Source: Sinorhizobium sp. 6-70 (GTDB lineage Bacteria > Pseudomonadota > Alphaproteobacteria > Rhizobiales > Rhizobiaceae). Taken from it: 64,000 bases of DNA. The stretch covers positions 1-64,000 of the forward strand of contig NZ_JASKLS010000014.1 in NCBI RefSeq assembly GCF_030124375.1, written 5' to 3'. The notes under the pieces are model-generated. The model made no database searches and was not told where the DNA came from. It worked only from the letters and a program-made list of their open reading frames with translations. The number at the start of each line of letters is the position of its first letter. The stretch's first letter is position 1. Positions 16,859 to 25,964 of the stretch are shown in pieces. The position numbers and the translations under genes were made by a program.

Positions 16859-18094
16859 ATGAGCAGAAAGTCCGAAGTGTCGAGAAACCGGATGGTGCAG
16901 TTGCCGCGCGTGCACAGCATGCCCGCCGGTCTTTCGGAGGAACTCGCAAGCATTCCCCGGCCCGCGGCCGGCCGGCGTGACCGGCGGCGCGTGGTAATGC
17001 TCGGCTTGCGCGGCATCCCGAACGTCCAGGGCGGTGTCGAGAAGCATGTCGAGATGCTCGCGGGTAAGCTCGTGGAGCATGGCTGGGACGCCGACGTCAT
17101 CGGACGCCGCCACTACCTTCAGAAGCCGTCTTCGTTCTCCTGGAACGGTATTCGTGTCTTTCCGCTCTGGGCGCCGCGACTGATGGCGTTGGAAGCGTTC
17201 GTGCACACGTTCGTGGGCGTCTGTTTCGCGGCTCTGCGCCGGCCAGATATCCTTCATATCCATGCCATTGGACCGGCACTCCTTGTTCCCGTGGCCAGGC
17301 TTCTCGGCATGAAGGTGGTGGTCACGCACCATGGCTACGACTACGACCGGCAGAAATGGGGTGGCTTCGCCAAGGGCATGCTGCGTCTCGGGGAGTTCAT
17401 GGGTATGCGCCTGTCTCACGGCCGCATCGCGATTTCGAAAGAGATCGTTCACGCCATGGGCGAGCGCCACAGGGCAGCCGTAACCTTTGTCCCGAACGGG
17501 GTGGCTGTTTCGCCCTTCCGCGGCGACACCGGCATCCTCAACGAGTTCGCACTGGAGCCGCGCCGATACATTCTCCTTGCCGCCCGGCTGGTCCCGGAAA
17601 AACGCCAGACGGACCTGATCCAGGCCTTCGCAAAGCTGGGCAACGCCGAATTCAAGCTTGTGCTCGCTGGCGACGGGGAATTCGAGACGCCCTACGTTCA
17701 ACAGGTGCGGGCAATGGCCGCAAATGTCACCGGCGTCGTTCTGGCGGGCTTTCAGACCGGCGACCGGCTGGCTGAACTCTTCGCCAACGCGGCCCTCTTC
17801 GTACTGCCTTCCAGCCACGAGGGCATGCCGATTGCGCTCCTCGAGGCAATGGCCCATGGCCTGCCAGTGCTGGCGAGCGACATCGTCGCCAATCGCGAGT
17901 TGGACCTTCCTTCCGACGACTATTTTCCGTTGGGCGATATCGACGCGCTCGCGACCGCGATCGGCAGCAAGATTGCCAACCCTCCGAGCGAGGAGCAGGT
18001 CCTTTCGAAGATCAGGCATGCGGAGCTGACCTATAGCTGGGCGGGCGTCGCCGCAAAGACGCTTGCGGTATACGGGGAACTCCTGTCGAAATAA
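16859..18094 (+). CDS. Glycosyltransferase family 4 (second)
   Basis: A 411-aa GT-B glycosyltransferase. After a positively charged N-terminal tail of about 40 residues comes VVMLGLRGIPNVQGGVEKHVE, the GG(V)E acceptor loop. The C-terminal half has LLAARLVPEKRQTDLIQAF and the EX7E motif in HEGMPIALLEAMAHGLPVLAS. It probably transfers a sugar to the growing lipid-linked unit. I took the ATG at 16859; an in-frame start at 16814 would add 15 residues of weak character. A repeat of about 100 bases and a further 170 bases separate it from the previous gene, so it may have its own promoter. Confidence 0.83.
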   Translation: MSRKSEVSRNRMVQLPRVHSMPAGLSEELASIPRPAAGRRDRRRVVMLGLRGIPNVQGGVEKHVEMLAGKLVEHGWDADVIGRRHYLQKPSSFSWNGIRVFPLWAPRLMALEAFVHTFVGVCFAALRRPDILHIHAIGPALLVPVARLLGMKVVVTHHGYDYDRQKWGGFAKGMLRLGEFMGMRLSHGRIAISKEIVHAMGERHRAAVTFVPNGVAVSPFRGDTGILNEFALEPRRYILLAARLVPEKRQTDLIQAFAKLGNAEFKLVLAGDGEFETPYVQQVRAMAANVTGVVLAGFQTGDRLAELFANAALFVLPSSHEGMPIALLEAMAHGLPVLASDIVANRELDLPSDDYFPLGDIDALATAIGSKIANPPSEEQVLSKIRHAELTYSWAGVAAKTLAVYGELLSK

Positions 18095-18134
18095 GCCGGG
18101 TCCTCCCGCGGCGCTGCGGTACATGATGCACGTT

Positions 18135-18164
18135 TATCCTCGGGCCGATGCCGATCCGAGGATA
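18135..18164. promoter_or_regulatory. Inverted repeat before the VanZ-like gene
   Basis: TATCCTCGG (18135-18143) and CCGAGGATA (18156-18164) form perfect 9-bp arms around a 12-base spacer made of a GCCGAT direct repeat. It lies 27 bases before the VanZ-like start. It could be an operator or a hairpin ending the previous transcript; no T-run follows. Confidence 0.35.
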
Positions 18165-18190
18165 CAGGTCACGACGATTTGGATTGAAGC

Positions 18191-18559
18191 ATGAACCTCA
18201 GACGCATCGCATCGCTGCTCGCATGGCTGCTGTTCGGCGTGATCGCCTATTCGACGCTGTCTCCGATCGGCATGCGCCCCCATATCGGCACATGGGTGCA
18301 TGTCGAAAGGTTCGGCGCTTTCGGACTCCTCGGCCTCCTGTTCATGATCGCCTATCCTGGACGTTTGTGGTTCGTCATTGCAATCGTGCTTGGAACGGCG
18401 GTCGGATTCGAATTGCTGCAAATGCTGTCCATGGATCGTCACGCGCGCTGGGAAGATCTTGCGGTCAAGCTCGCGGGCGGCGGGTGTGGCATCGTGGCGG
18501 CGTGCTTCATTGCTCGGCGGCTGCCGCGAATAAACCAAAACTCAAATTATCCCGGTTAG
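18191..18559 (+). CDS. VanZ-like small membrane protein
   Basis: A 122-aa protein with four hydrophobic helices (about residues 5-22, 38-55, 60-78 and 92-108) and the VanZ-family pattern YSTLSPIG...HVERFGAFGLLG...GFELLQ. VanZ-like proteins are common in polysaccharide loci, but their biochemical role is unclear (VanZ itself gives low-level teicoplanin resistance). It lies between glycosyltransferase genes, which suggests a membrane role in the same pathway. Start ATG at 18191 follows GGATTGAAGC. Confidence 0.75.
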   Translation: MNLRRIASLLAWLLFGVIAYSTLSPIGMRPHIGTWVHVERFGAFGLLGLLFMIAYPGRLWFVIAIVLGTAVGFELLQMLSMDRHARWEDLAVKLAGGGCGIVAACFIARRLPRINQNSNYPG

Positions 18560-18615
18560 AAAACTGCGGGTACGCCTCGGCGGTCATGACACCCTGCCGA
18601 CATCTGGGGGCTCTT

Positions 18616-19614
18616 TTGACAATATCCGTCATTATCAAGACCTTGAATGAAGAGAAGCGGATCGCCGCGACGATCGAAAGCGTCGTCGCGGCGCTGGCCG
18701 GCAAAGAGGGCGAAATCATCATTGCCGACAGCGGATCGACCGATCGGACCGTGGAGATCGCGTCGCAATATCCGGTCACGATCGCGCAGATCGTCCCGCC
18801 GGCACTTCCGAGCTGTGGCATCGGGCCGCAACTCGGCTTCCAATATTCCCGCCACGCCTTCGTCTGCCTGATGGATGGCGACATGCTGCTGGATGCGAGG
18901 TTTCTCGACGAGGCGATCGCCTTCCTCGCGGAAAATCCCTCGGTTGGCGGTGTCACAGGGCACGTGGAGGAGAAGCTCGTTTCCAACCTGGAATTCGCCC
19001 GGCGCGTCAAACGCAACGCGCCTGAGAACCGCATCGGTCCGATCGACCGCATGAATGGCGGCGGCCTCTATCGGCGCACCGCCATTGAGGACGTCGGCTA
19101 CCTCTCGGACCGGAATCTTCATGGTTACGAGGAGTTCGAGCTCGGTGTGCGGCTGCGAAGCGCCGGATGGGCGCTCCATCGTCTCGACCGTCGCTTCGTC
19201 CAGCACTTCGGTCACACCGTCAATTCCTACCGGCTGCTCGTCCGCCGCTGGGAGAGCAAATATCTTTACGGCATCGGCGAATTGCTGCGCGCTTCCCTCG
19301 GCAAGCCCTATTTTCTTCAGGTGCTGCGGGAACTGCCGGAACTGAAGCTGTGGGCCTTCGTCTATCTCTGGTGGGCGCTCTCCCTCGGCCTGGTCCTGTT
19401 CCTGCCCGACAAAGCCACTGCGATTGCCGCGGTCGCAGCCATGTTTGCGGCTGTTGTCCTCATGGTCAGCCTCAAGAAGCGCGGCCTCGGCATGGGCCTT
19501 TATACGGTCGTTGCCTGGTTCTTCCATGCTGCCGCCTTGCCCGTCGGATTGTTCCGGTCGCGGTTGAAACCGGGCGCGCCGATCGAGAGCAGAATCCTCG
19601 GCAAACCCGCATGA
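18616..19614 (+). CDS. Glycosyltransferase family 2, membrane-associated
   Basis: A protein of about 332 aa with a GT-A domain: TISVIIKTLNEEKRI at the start, IADSGSTDRT as nucleotide-binding loop, and LMDGDMLLDARFL as the DXD-type metal site. Two hydrophobic helices near the C-terminus anchor it. A TTG start at 18616 with GGGGG just upstream places the first beta-strand at the N-terminus as usual; an ATG at 18586 would add ten residues. Its stop overlaps the next start (ATGA), coupling it to the glycoside hydrolase gene. It probably adds a sugar to a lipid-linked acceptor. Confidence 0.82.
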   Translation: MTISVIIKTLNEEKRIAATIESVVAALAGKEGEIIIADSGSTDRTVEIASQYPVTIAQIVPPALPSCGIGPQLGFQYSRHAFVCLMDGDMLLDARFLDEAIAFLAENPSVGGVTGHVEEKLVSNLEFARRVKRNAPENRIGPIDRMNGGGLYRRTAIEDVGYLSDRNLHGYEEFELGVRLRSAGWALHRLDRRFVQHFGHTVNSYRLLVRRWESKYLYGIGELLRASLGKPYFLQVLRELPELKLWAFVYLWWALSLGLVLFLPDKATAIAAVAAMFAAVVLMVSLKKRGLGMGLYTVVAWFFHAAALPVGLFRSRLKPGAPIESRILGKPA

Positions 19615-21779
19615 ACAGCCGCTCACTGCTTGCCGCGGCGGCGGTATTTTTCGGTTGTCTTTCCGCCCATGCCTCCGACCAATGGCTGCCGGTCCGGGAA
19701 ATCTCGCTCGAGGTGCGCGCGGGCAGTCCGCTCGATTTCTCGTCCTTCTTTCTGAACGACACCATCGATGCGGGCCACCGGCTGATTGCCGGCCCGAAGG
19801 GGCAACTGGCCTTCGCCGAAGCGCCGGAAAAACCGGTCAGGATGCTCTGCGCCTCGCTCGCCTGGAGCCCGGCCTCCGGCGGCTTTCCGGATCATGACGG
19901 CGCCGACCGCTATGCCCGGCAACTGGCGCTGCATGGCTACAACATCGCGCGGCTGCACTTCACCGATGCGAGCCTGATGTTCGGCCGGCAGGAGGATTTC
20001 GACTTCGATCCGGAGACGCTCGATCGCATTCACTACCTGCTTGCCGCGCTCAAGCGCAACGGCATCCACTGGATCATGGACGGCCTGTCGTCGCCGCGCG
20101 GCGCCTACGGTGGCTACGATGATCGCTGGGACGCCAACGGCAATCTGAAGCTCCTGCTTCATGTCGATGAGGAGGCTCTTGCTCACTGGAAGACGCTACA
20201 GGAGAAATTCCTGGCACGGGTCAATCCCTACACCGGCATCGCGCCGATCCGTGACGACGCTCTGGCGCTGGTGATCCTTGCCAACGAGAACGGCATCGAG
20301 TTCGACGGCGTCGTGCACGATCGCCCCGGCAAGCCGCCCTATGATCCGGCGCTGGTCGCGCCCTTCAACCACTGGCTCGCGAAACGCTACACCTCGACCG
20401 AGACGCTCGCGAAAGCCTGGGGCGATCTTGGGGATGACGAACGGCTCGAGGCAGCCTCCGTGAAATTGCCCGCCGATCGTTACGCCGATAGTCCCCGCAT
20501 GCGCGACCTTCAGGCCTTCATCGTGGACGTCGAGCGATCATCGGTCGCGCGGATGAGCAAGGCCCTGCGCGACCTCGGATATCGGGGGCTGATCAGCACC
20601 TACAACAACTGGCCGACGGTGCAGACGGGCTTGAGCAGGCGCGACCTCGACGCCGTGACGATGAATACCTATCACGACTGGGTCGGCGGCTATTCTCCGG
20701 GCAGCGCGCTCCTGCAGGCAAGCTCGCTCGCCGACAGCGCCAACTATATGCGGATGATCGCCGCCGCGCGCTGGCTCGGAAAGCCCTTCATCGTCAGCGA
20801 ATACGATCACCTTTTCTGGAACCGCTACCGCTACGAAGCGGGGCTGGTGATACCGGCCTACGCAGCGCTGCAAGGCTGGGATGTGCTCTGCAGACATGGC
20901 CATGGGCCGATCGCGCTCGCCTATGGCGAACCCTATCCTCACAAGAAGGCGATGCTTCCCTATGCGATTGCCCTCGATCCGGTCGCCCGCGCGGGCGAAA
21001 CGCTTGCGGCACTCGTCTACCGGCGGGGAGACGTGGCGACCTCGGGGATCACCATTCCCTTCGCGGTTCGCGGCGAGGAGGATCTTGGTGACGACATGCA
21101 GGCGCGCGAGCCGGAGCGATTGACCGACCTGGCCCTGGTCGGCCGCATAGGGCTGAAGCGCGCGGATCCCTCGCGGCTCGACATCGGCGTCGCACAACCG
21201 CGAACCCAGGCGACTGCGGATATTCTCGCCGAGTTCCGCGACATCGGTATCCTTCCGCCCGGCAATGCCACAGAAGTCGAAGGCGGGCTCTATGAAAGCG
21301 ACACGGGAGAGATCGTTCTCCAGCGCGCCATCGGACAATTGCGCGTCTCGACCCCTTCGACCGAAGCTGCCGCATTTTCCTCCCTGCGCGAGCCGATCGA
21401 TCTCGGTATCCTGCGAATAGAGCGGGCAGACGGGAATGGGCTCGTCGCGCTGTCGGCGCTCGATACGCCCGCGACCCTTGCCGACAGCCGGCGTTTTCTG
21501 CTGATTTTTGCGACCGATGCCCAGAACACCGGCATGGTCTTTCGTGACAGCGAAGAAAAGGTCATCGAGGATTTCGGCAGATTGCCGGTCCTGATCCGGA
21601 AGGGTGAAGTCGACCTCGCGCTTGCGAGAACCGCGGGGAAATGGCAGCTCTCGCCCGTCGCTCTCGATGGCACCCTTCGCCCGGCGATCGACAGCGGTAA
21701 AGGCCCCGTCTCGTTCCGTCTTTCGAACGACACGCCCGACGGACCGACGACCTATTTTCTTCTGGAGCTCGAAGGCTGA
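19611..21779 (+). CDS. Secreted glycoside hydrolase-like protein (TIM-barrel)
   Basis: A 722-aa protein with a clear signal peptide (about residues 1-19, ending SAHA). The middle resembles clan-A TIM-barrel hydrolases: YNIARLHFTD, an acid/base candidate Glu in LANENGIEF, NTYHDWVGG, and a nucleophile candidate Glu in KPFIVSEYDHLFWN. The last 250 residues look like beta-rich accessory domains. It is probably exported to trim or release the polysaccharide made by this cluster, a role held by hydrolases in other exopolysaccharide loci. The exact family is not certain. It begins within the stop of the glycosyltransferase gene. Confidence 0.72.
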   Translation: MNSRSLLAAAAVFFGCLSAHASDQWLPVREISLEVRAGSPLDFSSFFLNDTIDAGHRLIAGPKGQLAFAEAPEKPVRMLCASLAWSPASGGFPDHDGADRYARQLALHGYNIARLHFTDASLMFGRQEDFDFDPETLDRIHYLLAALKRNGIHWIMDGLSSPRGAYGGYDDRWDANGNLKLLLHVDEEALAHWKTLQEKFLARVNPYTGIAPIRDDALALVILANENGIEFDGVVHDRPGKPPYDPALVAPFNHWLAKRYTSTETLAKAWGDLGDDERLEAASVKLPADRYADSPRMRDLQAFIVDVERSSVARMSKALRDLGYRGLISTYNNWPTVQTGLSRRDLDAVTMNTYHDWVGGYSPGSALLQASSLADSANYMRMIAAARWLGKPFIVSEYDHLFWNRYRYEAGLVIPAYAALQGWDVLCRHGHGPIALAYGEPYPHKKAMLPYAIALDPVARAGETLAALVYRRGDVATSGITIPFAVRGEEDLGDDMQAREPERLTDLALVGRIGLKRADPSRLDIGVAQPRTQATADILAEFRDIGILPPGNATEVEGGLYESDTGEIVLQRAIGQLRVSTPSTEAAAFSSLREPIDLGILRIERADGNGLVALSALDTPATLADSRRFLLIFATDAQNTGMVFRDSEEKVIEDFGRLPVLIRKGEVDLALARTAGKWQLSPVALDGTLRPAIDSGKGPVSFRLSNDTPDGPTTYFLLELEG

Positions 21780-21894
21780 TCCGCGGATCAGCCTAAAAGC
21801 AGGATTGCGAAAGCTGAGCAGTTTTCCGTCCCCTGTTAGACTCGGGGACTGCTCACGTTCCGCAACCCGCAGACGCGAACGTGCATTTTTGCTC

Positions 21895-21925
21895 TTGTAC
21901 CTCTAGCCGCTAGAGGTCGTAGCCT
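21895..21925 (+). promoter_or_regulatory. MerR-type promoter/operator of the metal ATPase gene
   Basis: The -35 TTGTAC (21895-21900) and -10 TAGCCT (21920-21925) are separated by 19 bases, the overlong spacer typical of promoters activated by MerR-family regulators. Between them lies the perfect inverted repeat ACCTCTAG-CCG-CTAGAGGT (21899-21917), very like ZntR/CadR/PbrR operators. It is 27 bases before the ATPase start. No merR-type gene is in the window, so the regulator is elsewhere. Confidence 0.85.
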
Positions 21926-21951
21926 GCTTTTGATTTCGCAAGGAGCAAGGA

Positions 21952-24207
21952 ATGGCGGGCAACGTTCGGGAAAGCAGATATCGCGTCGACGGCATGGATT
22001 GTGCGTCCTGCGCCGCGAAGATCGATACCGCCGTTCGGCGCGTGGATGGTGTGGAAGACGTTAGCGTCTCGGTGAGCGCAGGCACGATGACCGTTCGTCA
22101 TGCGGATGGGCATGAAATCGGCCCGGCGATCGTGCGCAAGGTTGGCGGCCTCGGCTACCGCCTCCTGCCGCTGGCCGGCACGACGGCCGGAGCGTCCGGC
22201 GCTGGCGACCAAGGCTGCTGCGATCATGCGCATGGCCACGACCACCATCCGTCGACGGGCGAACGGCCTCATCTGCATTCCGGCAAGGCGCGACCTGAGC
22301 CCACCGACGGCCATGGCCATGAACATGAATCTGCCGCCGCTGGCCCCTGGTGGAGAACCACCAAGGGACGGCTTGTCGTCGCGTGCGGCCTCGCGCTCGC
22401 GGTCGCCTATGGTGCCGGCAAGTTTCTGCCCGCGACCGGGCCTTGGATTTTCACGCTCGCCATGCTTGTCGGCCTTGTGCCGATCGCAAGGCGCGCGCTG
22501 ATGGCAGCACTTGCCGGCACGCCCTTCTCGATCGAGACGCTGATGACCGTTGCGGCCGCCGGGGCAGTTTTCATCGGCGCCACGGAGGAAGCGGCGATGG
22601 TCGTTTTCCTCTTCCTGATCGGCGAGCTTCTGGAGGGCGTTGCGGCAAGCAAGGCGCGGGCGAGCATCCAGTCGCTGACGGCGCTTGTGCCGAAGTCGGC
22701 GCTTGTCGAGATGGACGGCAAAACAAGCGAAGTTCCGGCCGAGAGCCTGCCGGTCGGGGCGACGATCCTGGTGCGGCCAGGCGACAGAATCCCCGCCGAC
22801 GGCGCGATCGTTTCCGGCGAAAGCATGGTCGACGAAGCGCCGGTGACCGGGGAAAGCACGCCCGTTCGCAAGGAAGCTGGCGGCAGTGTATTCGCGGGGA
22901 CGGTCAATGGCGACGGTGCGCTGCGGGTGCGCGTCACCGCCGCTTCTGCCGACAACACCATTGCACGCGTCATCCGTCTGGTCGAGGAAGCGCAGGAGAT
23001 GAAGGCGCCGACGGAGCGTTTCATCGACCGCTTCTCCCGCTACTACACGCCGGCCGTCGTCATCGTCGCAGCCTTGGTCGCGTCGATGCCGCCGCTCCTC
23101 TGGGGTGCGGAGTGGGGCGAATGGATCTACAAGGGGCTCGCGATCCTGCTGATTGGTTGCCCCTGCGCGCTGGTGATCTCCACACCGGCGGCGATCGCCG
23201 CGAGCCTCTCGGCGGGCGCGCGACGCGGCCTGTTGATGAAGGGCGGCGCCGTTCTCGAAAACATCGGCCGGATCACCGCTGCCGCCTTCGACAAGACCGG
23301 TACGCTTACCGAAGGCAAGCCGAAGGTTACCGATATCGTCGGCTTCGATGCGGGAAAAGCCGATGTCCTTCGATATGCGGCCGCGCTCGAACAGGGTTCC
23401 AGCCATCCGCTTGCGCTGGCGATCCGCACCCGCGCCGATGCGGACAGGCTGCAGCTTCCCCCGGTCGCACGCGCCAAGGCGCTCGGCGGCAAAGGTATCG
23501 AGGGTTCAGTCGACGGCGTCGAGCTTTTCCTCGGCTCGCCGCAGGCAGCCGACGCGCGTGTGCCACTTTCCGCGGCTCAGAAGCAGCGGATCGCGACCCT
23601 CCACGATGAGGGAAAAACCGTTTCCGTGCTGGTCGCCGATGGCCGGGCAGCGGGGGCGCTGGCGATGCGCGACGAGCCGCGCGCCGATGCAGCAAAGGGC
23701 GTGAAAGCGCTGAGCGACGCCGGCATCCGCGTGGTGATGCTGACGGGCGACAACCGCCGCACGGCGGAGGCGATCGGGCGCCCCTTCGGGATAGAGATCC
23801 ATGCCGGCCTGCTGCCGGAGGACAAACAGAACATCGTTCGCCAGCTGAAAGCCGAGGGATTTCAGGTTGCCAAGATCGGCGACGGTATCAATGACGCGCC
23901 GGCGCTGGCGGCAGCCGATGTCGGCATTGCCATGGGCGGTGGAACGGATGTTGCCCTTGAAACCGCAGACGCCGCCTCATTGCATGCGCGTGTTTCCGAC
24001 ATCGCCGCCATGGTCAGGCTTTCGCGGGCGACGATGCGCAATATTTACCAGAACATCGGCATGGCGCTGGGCCTCAAAGCCGTCTTCCTCGTCACAACCA
24101 TCGCCGGCATCACCGGTCTCTGGCCGGCGATCCTGGCGGATACCGGCGCGACCGTTCTGGTGACCATGAACGCCTTGCGGCTGTTGCGGCCGCCGGCCGC
24201 GACCTGA
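21952..24207 (+). CDS. zntA: Zn2+/Cd2+/Pb2+-exporting P1B-type ATPase
   Basis: A 751-aa metal efflux pump. The N-terminal heavy-metal-associated domain has GMDCASC (Cys17, Cys20), followed by a His-rich linker at about residues 85-125 (HAHGHDHH, HGHEHE) likely to bind metal. Transmembrane CPC is at 403-405, the phosphorylation motif DKTGT begins at Asp447, then SSHPLA and GDGINDAPAL. CPC with the DKTG core and no copper-type helix residues fits the Zn/Cd/Pb subgroup. SD AAGGAGCAAGGA precedes the ATG, and a MerR-type operator lies upstream, so expression should be metal-induced. Confidence 0.93.
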   Translation: MAGNVRESRYRVDGMDCASCAAKIDTAVRRVDGVEDVSVSVSAGTMTVRHADGHEIGPAIVRKVGGLGYRLLPLAGTTAGASGAGDQGCCDHAHGHDHHPSTGERPHLHSGKARPEPTDGHGHEHESAAAGPWWRTTKGRLVVACGLALAVAYGAGKFLPATGPWIFTLAMLVGLVPIARRALMAALAGTPFSIETLMTVAAAGAVFIGATEEAAMVVFLFLIGELLEGVAASKARASIQSLTALVPKSALVEMDGKTSEVPAESLPVGATILVRPGDRIPADGAIVSGESMVDEAPVTGESTPVRKEAGGSVFAGTVNGDGALRVRVTAASADNTIARVIRLVEEAQEMKAPTERFIDRFSRYYTPAVVIVAALVASMPPLLWGAEWGEWIYKGLAILLIGCPCALVISTPAAIAASLSAGARRGLLMKGGAVLENIGRITAAAFDKTGTLTEGKPKVTDIVGFDAGKADVLRYAAALEQGSSHPLALAIRTRADADRLQLPPVARAKALGGKGIEGSVDGVELFLGSPQAADARVPLSAAQKQRIATLHDEGKTVSVLVADGRAAGALAMRDEPRADAAKGVKALSDAGIRVVMLTGDNRRTAEAIGRPFGIEIHAGLLPEDKQNIVRQLKAEGFQVAKIGDGINDAPALAAADVGIAMGGGTDVALETADAASLHARVSDIAAMVRLSRATMRNIYQNIGMALGLKAVFLVTTIAGITGLWPAILADTGATVLVTMNALRLLRPPAAT

Positions 24208-24219
24208 AGAATCGGTCCA

Positions 24220-24236
24220 TCGCCGCTTTGCGGCGA
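24220..24236 (+). terminator. Weak hairpin after zntA
   Basis: TCGCCGC and GCGGCGA form a 7-bp stem with a TTT loop 12 bases after the stop. It lacks a T-run and is followed at 24273-24296 by another stem, CTCTCACC/GGTGAGAG, with an 8-base loop. Either may separate the ATPase gene from the importer genes. Confidence 0.35.
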
Positions 24237-24428
24237 CAATTGCCTGATACGCCTGTGTATATTCACGCTGGACTCTCACCAGCGATCCGGTGAGAGTATA
24301 AGGAGATCACGATTGAGGGCTTTCGCGCCCGAAAATCGATGATAAACTTATACCAAATGGTAAAAAAATTGCCGGCACGGTTTGGGAAGAAACCGAAGCA
24401 GGGCAAGATTGGGGATCGCAGGGCCAAT

Positions 24429-25964
24429 ATGGATAATATTGCCATCGAATTGCGTGGGATCGACAAGAGTTTCGGCCCCGTCCACGCCAATAAGAATATC
24501 AATCTCAAGGTTCGCAAAGGCACGATCCACGGCATTATCGGAGAGAACGGCGCCGGCAAGTCGACCTTGATGTCGATCCTCTATGGCTTCTATCAGGCCG
24601 ATAGCGGCGAGATCGTCGTGGATGGGCGGCCGATCACGATTCGCGACCCGAATGCCGCGATCTCGGCCGGCATCGGCATGGTGCACCAGCATTTCATGCT
24701 GGTCGAGAACTTCACCGTGCTCGAAAACGTCATGCTTGGTGCCGAAGACAGCCAGATCCTCAACAAGGGCATCGCCAAGGCGCGGCAAGAGCTGAAGCGG
24801 CTGGAGAAGGAATATGCGCTCGAGGTCAATCCGGATGCGCTGATCGAGGAACTTCCGGTTGGTCTCCAACAGCGCGTGGAGATCCTGAAGGCGCTCTACC
24901 GCAAGGCCGATATCCTGATCCTTGACGAGCCGACCGGCGTGTTGACGCCGGCCGAGGCCGATCATCTCTTCCGCATCCTCGGGCAGCTCAAGGCCCAGGG
25001 AAAGACGATCATCCTGATCACGCACAAGCTCCGCGAGATCATGGCGATCACCGACGAGGTCTCGGTGATGCGTCGCGGCGAAATGGTCGCAACCCGTACG
25101 ACAGGTGAGACATCGGTCGAAGAACTCGCGGAACTCATGGTGGGCCGTCGCGTGCTGCTGCGCGTCGAGAAGGGCGAGGGCACGCCCGGCGACGTGAAGC
25201 TTTCGGTTCAGGGCCTGACGGTCAAGGACAGCCGCGGCGTCACCATGGTCGACGACGTCTCCCTCGAGGTGCGGGCCGGCGAGATCGTCGGCATTGCCGG
25301 TGTTGCCGGCAATGGCCAGTCGGAACTGCTCGAAGCCATCGCCGGCATCCGCAAGGGGACCTCCGGAACCGTGCTGCTCAACGGCCAGTCCGTCGATGTG
25401 ACGGGCCATAGGGATCCTGCCGCGCTCAGGGCGCGAGGGTTGGCGCATGTGCCGGAGGATCGCCATCATGTGGGACTCGTCTTGAAGTTCGAGGAGAGCG
25501 AGAACGCCATCCTCGGCTACCACAACGACCCGCGCTACCTGAACGGCGTCTTCCTGAATATCGACGCGATCCGCAAGGATGCCGAGGAGAAGATCGCCAA
25601 ATATGACATCCGTCCGCCGAACGCGCGGCTGAAGACCGCCAATTTTTCCGGCGGCAATCAGCAGAAGATCGTGCTTGCGCGCGAAATGGAGCGCGGGCCG
25701 GACGTGCTGATCATCGGCCAGCCGACCCGCGGCGTCGACGTCGGCGCCATCGAATTCATCCACAAGCGGATCATCGAGATGCGCGACCAGGGCAAGGCCG
25801 TCCTGCTCGTCTCCGTCGAACTCGATGAGATCCGCGCGCTTTCCGACCGCATTCTCGTGATGTTTGCCGGGCGTGTCGTCGGCGAGCGCAGCCCCGATGC
25901 GACCGAGGGCGAACTCGGCCTCCTGATGGCCGGCGTCGAAGGCCGCAAGGAGGCTGCAGAATGA
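24429..25964 (+). CDS. Nucleoside-type ABC importer, double ATPase subunit
   Basis: A 511-aa protein with two fused ABC cassettes, as in the simple-sugar/nucleoside importers (RbsA, NupA/BmpA-linked). First cassette: Walker A GENGAGKST, degenerate signature LPVGLQQRVEIL, Walker B ILILDEPTGVLTP. Second: a modified Walker A (GVAGNGQSE), signature FSGGNQQKIVLARE and Walker B VLIIGQPTRGVD, all normal for this family. Start ATG at 24429 gives the standard N-terminus; an in-frame start 30 codons earlier adds a basic leader with no SD. It overlaps the permease gene (ATGA). Downstream nucleoside catabolic genes point to nucleosides as cargo. Confidence 0.88.
   Translation: MDNIAIELRGIDKSFGPVHANKNINLKVRKGTIHGIIGENGAGKSTLMSILYGFYQADSGEIVVDGRPITIRDPNAAISAGIGMVHQHFMLVENFTVLENVMLGAEDSQILNKGIAKARQELKRLEKEYALEVNPDALIEELPVGLQQRVEILKALYRKADILILDEPTGVLTPAEADHLFRILGQLKAQGKTIILITHKLREIMAITDEVSVMRRGEMVATRTTGETSVEELAELMVGRRVLLRVEKGEGTPGDVKLSVQGLTVKDSRGVTMVDDVSLEVRAGEIVGIAGVAGNGQSELLEAIAGIRKGTSGTVLLNGQSVDVTGHRDPAALRARGLAHVPEDRHHVGLVLKFEESENAILGYHNDPRYLNGVFLNIDAIRKDAEEKIAKYDIRPPNARLKTANFSGGNQQKIVLAREMERGPDVLIIGQPTRGVDVGAIEFIHKRIIEMRDQGKAVLLVSVELDEIRALSDRILVMFAGRVVGERSPDATEGELGLLMAGVEGRKEAAE

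Noticed and set aside
21910..23406. Minus-strand open frame across the metal ATPase gene
   Set aside because: It is rich in Arg/Gly/Asp and overlaps the MerR-type promoter; the ATPase reading explains the region fully.
24208..24428. Riboswitch (for example purine type) before the nucleoside importer
   Set aside because: The only structure is a simple stem; no conserved three-way junction or purine riboswitch core is visible.
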